Source: CAVZTA01 sp963778025 (lineage in GTDB: Bacteria; Chloroflexota; Limnocylindria; Limnocylindrales; CSP1-4). Taken from it: a stretch of DNA of 64,000 bases. Below, one piece after another: positions 9,581 through 17,868 of the stretch. Positions within the stretch are counted from its first letter, which is position 1, and each line of letters opens with the position of its first letter. Under the pieces are notes generated by a model. That model made no database searches and was not told the DNA's origin. It saw only the letters and a program-made list of their open reading frames with translations. The translations under genes and the position numbers were made by a program. The DNA is taken from contig CAVZTA010000009.1 in assembly GCA_963778025.1 (NCBI GenBank), positions 310,001 to 374,000 of the forward strand. Reading direction: 5' to 3'.

Positions 9581-9786
9581 GGGCGACGGCCAGCGGCAGC
9601 CATCCCCGAGCGTACCGCGTGTCGATCCTGTCCGCCTGCCGCAGTCCTCGGGGCTGGTCGTCCCGGTGCGTCGCGCGCGCATCCTGCGTGCGCCGCAACA
9701 TCCACTCGGCCGAAGGCGTCTCTAGGCGCGTCAGAGGGGTACCAAGCATCGCCCCGCCGCGGGCGAGGATGAGTGTGACGAGATGA

Positions 9787-10004
9787 CCCAGAGCATGGGC
9801 AGCGCTGATCCTGGCCTTGGCAGTGATCGCCTCCGGTTGCAGCGCGCGTCAGGGATTGGCGGGCCAAGAGCCAGGGTCCTTACGCCCAGATGTACTCCTC
9901 TGCGATCGCACCGTCCCGCCACCGCGCGACGTTCCACCATGCGGCTACATCGTCGACATCACCGACGGCGCAGCGCCACTCGCCGGACCCGATGCGTCGG
10001 GTCG
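9787..10004 (+). pseudogene. Broken lipoprotein N-terminus
   Basis: The frame reads WAALILALAVIASGCSARQGL, a typical lipoprotein signal with lipobox IASGC, continuing to CGYIVDITDGAAPLAGPDA before coding character is lost. No ATG starts this frame. The ATG at 9783 is one frame off, so either one base is wrong or the start is lost. At about 10004 the sequence switches abruptly into the middle of an MBOAT gene. Confidence 0.45.
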
Positions 10005-10778
10005 GAGGCGATCTTCGCGACCCCGCCGGGCGACCTGTCGACCGGGACCGCCGTGCTCGGTGTCATCGCGTACGCGGTGCAGCTCTACTTCGACTTCTCG
10101 GGCTACTCCGACATGGCGCTCGGCCTGGCGCTCCTGTTCGGGATCCGGCTGCCCGAGAACTTCGCGCGGCCCTACGCGTCGCGATCGATCACCGAGTTCT
10201 GGCGGCGCTGGCACATGTCACTGTCGCGCTGGTTTCGCGACTATCTCTATATCCCCCTTGGTGGCAACCGCGGGACGCCGCTCCAGACTTATCGGAACCT
10301 GATCGTCGTGTTCCTCGTGACCGGGTTATGGCATGGAGCGAACTGGACCTTCGTGATCTGGGGGATCTACCACGGATCGCTGCTCCTGATCGAGCGAGCG
10401 ACCGGCTTCGGGCGCGACCGGCGCCCGGCCGTGGCCTGGCAGCCGATCGCGGTCACCCTCGTCCTCGTCGGCTGGGTGTTCTTCCGTTCGCCTGATATGG
10501 GCTACGCGCTCGGCTACCTCCAGGCGTTCCTGCGACCAGGGGCCGGATTGACGGCTGACATTCGCTTCGCCCTCGACCCGCTCGCATTCATCGCGCTGGT
10601 CCTGGGCGCGGCATCCGCGCTCATCCCGCCTTCGTGGGTCACCGGCGTCCGGCTCCAGGATCCGGGCCCCAGGACGCAGCGGATCCTCCGCCTCTCGATG
10701 GTCGCTATCGTCCTCCCCGTGTCGCTGGTCCTCGTGCTCGCGTCGACCTTCAGCCCGTTCCTGTATTTCCAGTTCTGA
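10005..10778 (+). pseudogene. MBOAT-family O-acyltransferase (AlgI-like), N-terminal half missing
   Basis: About 257 residues match the C-terminal half of AlgI/MBOAT proteins, which move acetyl groups across the membrane for exopolysaccharide O-acetylation. Visible motifs: LYFDFSGYSDMALGLALLFG, PENFARPYASRSITEFWRRWHMSLS, RDYLYIPLGGNRG and the catalytic-His region GLWHGANWTFVIWG. AlgI proteins are about 470 residues, so roughly 200 N-terminal residues are absent and the frame is joined to unrelated sequence. It overlaps the next gene at TGATG, so the downstream end of the operon is intact. It could be a genomic deletion or an assembly misjoin. Confidence 0.85.
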
Positions 10779-11965
10779 TGGGCCGAGTCGTCGCCGACGA
10801 ACCCGCGACACGATTGCCGTCAAGCGCGCCATCTCGCAGCTGGCGCGCCCTCGACCGGCTCGCGGTGGCCGCGGCCGTCCTCTCCTTGCTCGTGCCCGGC
10901 GCGCTGTTCGCGATCGGTCGTCGACCCGCTCTGATCGACAACCGTCAACTGCTGGAACCTCCGCCGGTCACCGCCTCGAGACTGTTCGACACCTCCTTCT
11001 ATGCCGCCCTCGATGCGTACCTGGCCGACAACGTCCCGCTTCGCGCCACGGCGGTCCGGCTCCGATCGACGATCGACGCAGGGATCCTTGGGGGCAACGG
11101 CGACCCCGACGTGATCCGCGGCAAAGGTGGCTGGTTGTTCTCGCGCACGGAGTTGGCTCCCGATTGTCGAGTCACCGCCGATCAGGCAGGTGCGGCGTTC
11201 GGCCGACTCGCGGCCGCGTTCGAGGCAGCCGGCCAGGACTTCCACGTGGTGATCATCCCCGACAAGCACGCGATCTACCCCGATCATCTCGACACAGGCA
11301 ATGGCCTCCCGGCCCCTTGCACCGACGAGCGACGAGACGCCATGCGCGCATGGATCGCTCAACATCCCGACGTCGCGATCGATGGCTGGGAACCGCTACT
11401 CGCTGCCCGCGCCGCCGAGTCGGGTCGACCAGGCCTCTACTACGCGCAGGACACACACTGGACTCCGACGGGCGCCGTGCCGGTCATCGAGCGCCTCGTG
11501 AAGGCGCTCGACCCCTCGATCTGGGAACAACGGGACGTCGTCCAAAGCGGCAGACTCGCACGCCGTGTCGATCTCGCGCGGGAGCTGGGCCTTCCGCGCA
11601 CGGAGGTCGTCCCGCGTCTGCGTGTCCGCGCCGACGTCAAACTGGAGCGGACGACCATCCCGGTCTCCGTCCCGCTCGCGCATGCGAGCTCGATCTACCG
11701 GTTCACCCCGGCTCCGAGCGAGCATCCGACCATCCCTGGACGAACCGCGATCGTCTACGACAGCTTCTTCGGGACGATGCAGCCGCTCGTGGCACCCTTC
11801 TTCGAGGAGAGTGTCTGGATCCACGTCGGGGATCTCGAAGACCATCCGTCGCTGGCGTCTGAGCTGGGACCCTTCGACCGTGTGGTGTTCGAGCGCGTCG
11901 AGCGCGGCCTGTACAGCCAGGACAACGATCAGATCCTGATGCCCATGGTCTCGTCGCCCGGGTGA
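10778..11965 (+). CDS. AlgJ/AlgX-like SGNH-type acetyltransferase
   Basis: A 395-residue protein starting at ATG 10778, which overlaps the MBOAT stop. One N-terminal membrane anchor (AVAAAVLSLLVPGALFAIG) is followed by an extracytoplasmic SGNH-like domain. KGGWLFSRTEL, VVIIPDKHAIYPDHL and YYAQDTHWTPTGA (the D-x-H-W signature of AlgJ/AlgX) mark the active site, and the nucleophile is probably the Ser in AIVYDSFFG. It would accept acetyl groups from the MBOAT partner and transfer them to an extracellular polysaccharide. Codon use is slightly less GC-extreme than its neighbours. Confidence 0.85.
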   Translation: MGRVVADEPATRLPSSAPSRSWRALDRLAVAAAVLSLLVPGALFAIGRRPALIDNRQLLEPPPVTASRLFDTSFYAALDAYLADNVPLRATAVRLRSTIDAGILGGNGDPDVIRGKGGWLFSRTELAPDCRVTADQAGAAFGRLAAAFEAAGQDFHVVIIPDKHAIYPDHLDTGNGLPAPCTDERRDAMRAWIAQHPDVAIDGWEPLLAARAAESGRPGLYYAQDTHWTPTGAVPVIERLVKALDPSIWEQRDVVQSGRLARRVDLARELGLPRTEVVPRLRVRADVKLERTTIPVSVPLAHASSIYRFTPAPSEHPTIPGRTAIVYDSFFGTMQPLVAPFFEESVWIHVGDLEDHPSLASELGPFDRVVFERVERGLYSQDNDQILMPMVSSPG

Positions 11966-11977
11966 CCTGCGCTCCGC

Positions 11978-13432
11978 TCAGCGCCCGACGCGCTCCGAGA
12001 TCTCGAAGCGTCCCGTCGCGAGGTCGACGTCCAGGGAGCACGCCGCGCCCTCGTGCTGCCAGCCCATGCACAGGCGCTCGCTGCCCTCGGTGCGAACGGT
12101 GAGCGCCCCCTCGAACGCGGGGTGGGTGTTCCGAAGGCGGATGAGCTCGAGGAACCGCTGGACGACCGGAGCGCGAAGGGCTTCGTCGACTTCGTCGCGC
12201 GGATAGTCATGTCGATTGATCGCGCGGCCGTCGCCCGTCCGAGCCACGGCTTCGACATCGTTGCGCCCGGCGAGCAGGCCCACGTAGTAGACCTGCGGCA
12301 CCCCCTTCGCGAACAGCTGGATCGCCCGTGCGGCGAGGTAGCGTTCCTCGTCGCCGCCAAGGGCGGACAGGTACGTGCAGTTGAGCTGGTGCACGTCAAC
12401 GCCCGTGGCGTCCGCGGCGGAGAGCATCCGGTTGACGTTGCCGCCCCGGCGTTCGACCAGATCGGCGAGCTCCTGCATCTCGACGGGTTCGAGGATGCCG
12501 TCCAGGTCGGGCCGGACCGGGATCCCGTCGTGGCAGTCGAGCGTGGTGAACTGCCGATCGGGCGATGTGGCGAGATGCGCCGCGAGTCGTCGGGGATCGC
12601 CGGTCTCGAGCGCCTGGAGGACCAGGCCCGGCAGGACGAAGTCGTAGGTCCAGAAGCCGTGCGCGGCGAGCCGCTGGTGGGTGGGGTAGCGGTCATGGAC
12701 CTCGGGCAGGATCACGAGCCCCAGTCCACTCGCGACTTCGGAGATCCAGTCGAGGAACGCGTAGATCTCGGGCTCGACCATGAAGCACGTGGTCCCGGCC
12801 CGTTTGATCACATACCCCACGGCGTCGAGGCGCACGATCCTGACGCCGTGTTCCGCGAACCCAGCGAGCCAGCGATGGATGAGCGAGCGCGTGGCAGGGG
12901 AGGTGACGTCGAGGTCGATCTGCTCGGACCATTCGGCGTTCCCGAACGTCGTCCACACGCGCTCCTCGACGCCGCTCGAGGCGATCCGCACCGTCGAGAA
13001 CGGCGCGTCGGGCTTGCGCAGGAAGATCCGCGCGAGGTCCGCCGCGGGCGGCTCGCCGTCGGGCCACACCTTGTCGAGCGTGATGAACAGGTCCGCCGAC
13101 GGCGATGCCCGTCCATCCTGGGCGAATGCGCGGAACTCCGGGCTCTGCCGCGAGAGGTGGTTGATCATCAGGTCGAGCAGCACGTCATGCCGTGAGCCGA
13201 TCCGCTCGATGTCCGTCCAGCCGCCGAATCGCGACTCGATCTCGAGGTACGTCAGCGGTGCGAAGCCACGGTCGCCGGAGGAGGGGAACGGCGGCAGGAT
13301 GTGGACGCCGTGGAACAGCCCGTCGAGCGGTCCCTCCAGCAGGTCGCCCAGCGCGCTGAGGTCACCGCCCAGCGAATCGGGATACGTGAGCAGCTGGGGT
13401 CGCGGGGCGACATCGAGGGCGCGGACGGTCAT
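11978..13432 (-). CDS. Sucrose phosphorylase-family enzyme (GH13_18)
   Basis: A 484-residue alpha-glucoside phosphorylase; the family converts an alpha-glucoside plus phosphate to alpha-glucose-1-phosphate. Motifs fit GH13_18: LITYP-like start (LLTYPDSLGGDL), GVHILPPFPSSGDRGFAPLTY, LMINHLSRQS, nucleophile Asp in RLDAVGYVIK, acid/base Glu in LPEVHDRYP, third carboxylate in TLDCHDGIPV, and GVPQVYYVGLLAGRND. Sucrose, sucrose-6'-phosphate and glucosylglycerate phosphorylases share these, so the exact substrate is open. It is the last gene of the LacI-led operon and overlaps the upstream permease by ATGA. Confidence 0.9.
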   Translation of the reverse strand: MTVRALDVAPRPQLLTYPDSLGGDLSALGDLLEGPLDGLFHGVHILPPFPSSGDRGFAPLTYLEIESRFGGWTDIERIGSRHDVLLDLMINHLSRQSPEFRAFAQDGRASPSADLFITLDKVWPDGEPPAADLARIFLRKPDAPFSTVRIASSGVEERVWTTFGNAEWSEQIDLDVTSPATRSLIHRWLAGFAEHGVRIVRLDAVGYVIKRAGTTCFMVEPEIYAFLDWISEVASGLGLVILPEVHDRYPTHQRLAAHGFWTYDFVLPGLVLQALETGDPRRLAAHLATSPDRQFTTLDCHDGIPVRPDLDGILEPVEMQELADLVERRGGNVNRMLSAADATGVDVHQLNCTYLSALGGDEERYLAARAIQLFAKGVPQVYYVGLLAGRNDVEAVARTGDGRAINRHDYPRDEVDEALRAPVVQRFLELIRLRNTHPAFEGALTVRTEGSERLCMGWQHEGAACSLDVDLATGRFEISERVGR

Positions 13433-14253
13433 CCCTTGACCGAGCCCTGGAGCAGGGCCGAGATCACCTGGCGCTGGAAGACGATGAACACGATGAGCGT
13501 GGGCAGGAGGATCAGGATGGTGCCCGCGCAGAGGAGCGGGATGTCGGTCGCGTAGTGGCCCTGGAACGCGCCGAGCGCGCCGGCCATGGTGCGCTGTGCC
13601 GGGTCCTCCACGAGCACCAGGGCCAGGAGGAACTGGTTCCAGGCCCAGACGGCCATGAGGATGCCCAGCGACGCGAGCGGCGCGCGGGCAAGCGGCACGT
13701 GGATCCGCCAGAAGAGATCCCAGGTGCTGGCGCCGTCGACGCGCGCGGCCTCCGAGAGCTCGGGCGGCATGGTCACGAAGTGGGCCCGCATCCAGAACAC
13801 GGCGAACGGCATGTACAAGCCGATGAGCGGCAGCACGATCGCCAGGCGCGTGTTGAGGATGCCCAGCTGCCGGGCGAGGAAGTAGAGCGGCGTGATGATG
13901 CCCTCGAATGGCAGCGTCAGGCCGAACACGAACAGGAGCAGCAGCCAACGCGCCCCGGGGATGCGCAGCAGGCCGATGGCGAAGCCGGCCATCGTGGACA
14001 GCACCAGCGAGACCGGGACGACGGCCACGACGATGAGCACGCTCGAGAAGAGCAGCGCGCCCATGTTCGCGACCTGGAACGCGTCGACGAAGTTGCTCCA
14101 TCGCGGCTCCGATGGCCACGAAAGGCCGACCGGCACCGCGCCCGACGGATAGAGCGCGGTCGTGAAGATGCTGATGAACGGCAGGACCGTGATCGCCATC
14201 AACGCGATCAGCAGCAGCCGACCGGTGTACAGCTCGCTCCGGGCGATCCTCAT
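13429..14253 (-). CDS. Sugar ABC transporter permease, MalG type
   Basis: A 274-residue permease. ATG 14253 overlaps the preceding permease stop (ATGA). Six membrane segments are visible, with the EAA motif ELSEAARVDGASTWDLFWRIHVPLAR near residues 180-205 and the C-terminal signature SALLQGSVKG. It works with the adjacent permease and binding protein to import the alpha-glucoside used by the phosphorylase. Confidence 0.92.
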   Translation of the reverse strand: MRIARSELYTGRLLLIALMAITVLPFISIFTTALYPSGAVPVGLSWPSEPRWSNFVDAFQVANMGALLFSSVLIVVAVVPVSLVLSTMAGFAIGLLRIPGARWLLLLFVFGLTLPFEGIITPLYFLARQLGILNTRLAIVLPLIGLYMPFAVFWMRAHFVTMPPELSEAARVDGASTWDLFWRIHVPLARAPLASLGILMAVWAWNQFLLALVLVEDPAQRTMAGALGAFQGHYATDIPLLCAGTILILLPTLIVFIVFQRQVISALLQGSVKG

Positions 14254-15219
14254 CGTGCGCCGTCCCGTGTGAGGCGCTGGATCGGCAGGATGACCAGCAG
14301 GACCAGGATGATCAGCACGACGGCGAGGGCGGATGCCAGTCCGACCTGTCGTTCCAGGAAGGCCAGGATGTAGATCTGGATCCCGGGCACCGAGGTCGCG
14401 TTGCCCGGGCCGCCACCGGTCGCGACGTACACGATGTCGAACGCCGCGAGCGCGGCGATGACGGTGACCGTGACGCACACACCGAGCTCATAGCGGACGC
14501 TGGGGATCGTGATCGCCCGGAACTCGGCGAACCAGCCGGCGCCGTCGAGCCGCGCCGATTCGAACAGCGCCTGGTCGATCTTCACCATCCCGGTCAGCAG
14601 CAGGACCGTGCAGAAGCCGAGCAGGACCCAGATCCCGATCAGGCCCACCGCCGGAAGCGCCGTGTCGAAGTCACCCAGCCAGGCCCGCCCGATGTCGCCC
14701 AGCCCGAGCGCGGTCAGGCCCTGGTTCACGAGCCCGGACAGGGACAGCAGCTGTCCCCAGATGATCCCCGCCGCCACGAGGGGGATGACCTGCGGCAGGA
14801 ACAACACCGTGCGCGACAGGGTGCCCAGCCGGCCGGTCGCGACCCGGTGGATCACCGCGGCGGTGACCAGCCCCAGGAGCACCGGGGACGAAGCTGAAGA
14901 ACACGACGAGCCGGAACGCATTGAACAGCGTTTCGACGAGCCTGGGCTCGCTCAGGACCGCTGCGTAGTTCGCGAAGCCGACCCAGGTCGCCGGCCCCAC
15001 GCCGTCCCAGCGATAGAAGGAGTACTGGACGGTGAGGGCGAGCGGCTGCAGGACGAACAGTCCGTACATCGCGAGCGCGGGCAGCACGAACAGCCAGCCC
15101 ACGAAGTGGCGGCGGATCCCCCGGCTGAGGGAGATCCGCGCGACCCGCCGCCGGGGAGCCGCCGCGAGCTGCGAGCCGATGGCCCGCCCACGGTCGGCCC
15201 CGCCGGCGGCACGACTCAC
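14250..15219 (-). CDS. Sugar ABC transporter permease, MalF type (one frame break)
   Basis: Starts at GTG 15219, overlapping the binding-protein stop (GTGA). The first helix WLFVLPALAMYGLFVLQPLALTVQYSFY is followed by WDGVGPATWVGFANYAAVL, typical of this family. The frame shifts near 14885 after FRLVVFFSFVP and resumes with LLGLVTAAVIHRVATG. The EAA loop is ALFESARLDGAGWFAEFRAITIPS. Reconstructed length is about 320 residues, normal for MalF-type subunits. The break lies at a short run of G's and is most likely a base-calling error. Confidence 0.88.
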
Positions 15220-16667
15220 CGGGAGAGCTCCTTCTCGTACTCCGCCTGCACCGCCTTCAGCAGACCGGCCGCATCCTGCTTCGCGCCGACGAGCTTCTGG
15301 AGCTCCGGCGTCCAGCCCTGCGCGAAGATCGACCCGGTCGCGTTGGCGATGAAGTCCATCGCGCCGTTGTCCTTGGCGACGTCGGCGCCGGCGGCCAGCG
15401 TCTCGTTGGTCACCGAGCCGGCGGCAGCCGGCGGGAACCTCCAGGTCGGTCGGCCCGCCCGGGTTCGAGCCGCCGACGGCGACGTCGATCTGGCGCGCCT
15501 TGTCGTTGGTGGCCACCCAGTTGAAGAAGAACGCCGCGCAATCGGCGTTCTTGGCGTTCGCGCCGATGCCGTATGTCAGCGGCGCGGACATCGCGGCCAC
15601 CGTGCCGCCTGACTCGCCGGCCGGGAAGACGAAGAAGCCCACGCCCTCCGGCTGGTCCTTGTCGTAGACCGCGTTCTGCCAATCGCCGTTGAACATGAAC
15701 ACGCCTTCGCCCTTGCCGAAGCGCGAGTTCGCGTTCGTGTACCCGATCGCGTTGACATCCTTCGGGAAGTAGCCGGCCTCGACCCATTGCTGCAGGTGCT
15801 GGGCGGCGGTCGCGTTGGTCGGCGTGTCGATCGTGGCGCCCTGCTTCTGGAAGATCCAGTCGTTGATGGGTTCGGTGGGACCGTACGCCGCCATCAGGTT
15901 CTGGAGCGGGAACGCCAGGCCGCCACCGCTGGCGGTGTCATTCCACGCCATGATCGGCAGCAGGTTCGCGTCCTTCGCCTTCTTCAGGAGGTCCTCGAAC
16001 TCGGCGACGGTCGTCGGGGGCTGCGACATGCCGATCTGCTCGGCGAGCTTCTTGCTGTAGAACACGCCGGTCAGGCTGTAGTTCAGGCCCATCGCGTAGA
16101 GCGAGCCGGAGCCGCGCGTGCCGTCGTCGGCGACACGGTTCTGCGCCAGCTGCGCGGGCGGGAACTTGTCCCATCCGAACGCCGTGGCGTAGTCGTCGAG
16201 GTTCTTGAGGAGCTTGTCCTTGACGAGCGACACCATCGACGGCAGCCGGATCAGGTCGGGCGGGTTGTCGCCGGACAGGAGCCGGGGCGTCGCGTTCATC
16301 AGATTCGTGAACTGGTCCTGCTTGATGTCCCAGGTCACGTTCGGGTACTGCTTGGTGAACTCCTCGGACAGCTTGAACGGCAGGTCGAAGCCCGTCTCGA
16401 AGTAGGCGTTCAGCTTGACCGGGTCGGTCCCGCAGTCAGGTCCCGCAGCGGCGGCGCTCGCCGACGCGGGAGCCGCCCGCCGACGCGGATCCGCCCGCCG
16501 CCGTGCTCGACGGCGCGGCCTGCGTCGCGCTGGCGGCCGCTGACGGAGTGGACACAGCGCCGGGCGCCGCGCACGCTCGCGATCAGGACGCCGGCCACAC
16601 CGACGGTGGCCAATCGCGTGAGCGGCGTCCCGAGTGCGGTCCGCCAGTGCCATCGATCGTTGCTCAT
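15216..16667 (-). CDS. Sugar ABC transporter substrate-binding lipoprotein (several frame breaks)
   Basis: ATG 16667 has GGAGGAGG upstream. The N-terminus (TRLATVGVAGVLIAS, then in another frame ACAAPGAVSTPSAAAS) gives a lipoprotein signal and a Ser/Ala-rich tether. The mature domain DPVKLNAYFETGFDLPFKLSEEFTKQYPNVTWD...LLSGDNPPDLIRLPSM...GVFYSKKLAEQIGM is a family 1 sugar-binding protein. Frame changes fall near 16560-16590, near 16450 and near 15425; the last joins DLEVP...AAAGS to VTNETLAAGADV. Reconstructed length is about 480 residues. It is the solute receptor of this importer. Confidence 0.88.
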
Positions 16668-16722
16668 CAAACCTCCTCCGATGTTCGACGCCAATGGTCT
16701 CGATCAGGGACTCGGCCAGCGG

Positions 16723-17758
16723 TCATGCACGGCCCTCCTTCGGACGTCTCGTGGTGCCGCGCACCACGAGCTCGGGATCCAGGACGATGACGCGGGGCTC
16801 CGCCGCGCGGCCGTCGATCTCGCTGACGAGGAGCTCCGCCCCCACGCGGCCCGATTCGAAGAGCTGCTGGCGGACGGTCGTCAGGCCCACGTAGTCGGCG
16901 GCCTCGATGTCGTCATAGCCGACCACCGAGAGGTCGTCCGGCACGTGGAGGCCCAGCTCGTGGGCCGCCGCGATGACGCCGAGGGCCTGCGTGTCGCTGG
17001 CGGCCACGATCGCGGTGGGCCGATGGTCCCGAGTGAGCATCGCGCGCGCCAGGTCGCGTGCCTCATAGCGGCCGTGCGCTCCGAGGCCGATCCACGCGGG
17101 CGGCAGGTCGATCCCGGCGTGTGCCAGCTCCGTCGCGACGCCTCGCTGGCGATCGCGAGCTGGAGGTGAACCCGAACGGGTTCTCGGGCACGTCGCCGAT
17201 GAAGCCGATGTCGCGGTGACCGAGCTCGACGAGATGACGAGCGGCGAGCCTCCCGCCCTCGATGTCATCGCCCAGGACGCGGGGCAGCCCCGCGATCGCG
17301 TCGCTGTGGACGTCGATGAAGACCACCGGCACCGGCGCGGTCAGCAGCGTGGCGGCCGCCTCCGGCTCGGGCGGCAGCGACATGACGAGGAGGCCGTCGG
17401 TCAAGTGTGACTGCGCGAGCGTCGCGAGGTACTGGTCGCGCTTCTGGACGGACTCGACGTTGTAGATGACGAGGTCGAGCTCGCTGTCGGCCAGCACGGC
17501 ATCGACGCCCCGGAGCCGCTCTGCGGCCTGCGGACGGGTGAGGAACGACACGACCACGCCGATGGTCAGCGTGCGGCCGAGGCTGAGCCGTCGCGCCGCC
17601 GGGCTCGGCGAGAAGGCGAGCTGCTGCATGACCCCGAGGATCCGATCGCGCGTGTCGGGACTGACGACGTCCTTGCCGTTGAGCGCGCGGGACGCCGTGG
17701 CCACGCTGACACCAGCGAGGCGCGCGACGTCGCGGATGGTCACGGCCTTCTTGCCCAT
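16723..17758 (-). CDS. LacI-family transcriptional regulator (one frame break)
   Basis: The N-terminal helix-turn-helix and hinge are textbook: VTIRDVARLAGVSVATASRALNGKDVVSPDTRDRIL. The periplasmic-binding-like effector domain follows, with VFIDVHSDAIAG and, after a frame shift near 17160, AIVAASDTQALGVIAAAHELGLHVPDDLSVVGYDDIEAADY. Reconstructed length is about 345 residues. The gene heads the alpha-glucoside operon and is divergent from the GH63 gene. Twin operators in the shared intergenic region imply local, probably auto-, repression relieved by the sugar. Confidence 0.92.
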
Positions 17759-17771
17759 GTCCGCTCTCGCT

Positions 17772-17797
17772 GAAACCGGTTACAGGAAACCGGTTAC
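17772..17797. promoter_or_regulatory. Twin LacI-family operators
   Basis: GAAACCGGTTAC occurs twice as an exact direct repeat (17772-17783 and 17786-17797), each with the palindromic core AACCGGTT centred on CG, typical of LacI-family sites. Centre spacing is 14 bp. They lie 14 bases upstream of the regulator start and about 72 bases upstream of the GH63 start, so both directions could be controlled. Confidence 0.85.
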
Positions 17798-17868
17798 ATC
17801 ACCCTAGCAGCGGCGTCAAGACGCTGCGGCGGTTGACACGCGTCGAGCGCGGACGGGACGCTGTCGGC

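Noticed and set aside
9534..9610. A complete tRNA gene
   Set aside because: The T arm and CCA are perfect, but the 5' acceptor strand is missing and the anticodon loop has eight bases, so only a fragment is reported.
9534..10778. An integrative element inserted at the tRNA
   Set aside because: No integrase, no direct repeat of the tRNA end and no cargo boundary are visible in the window.
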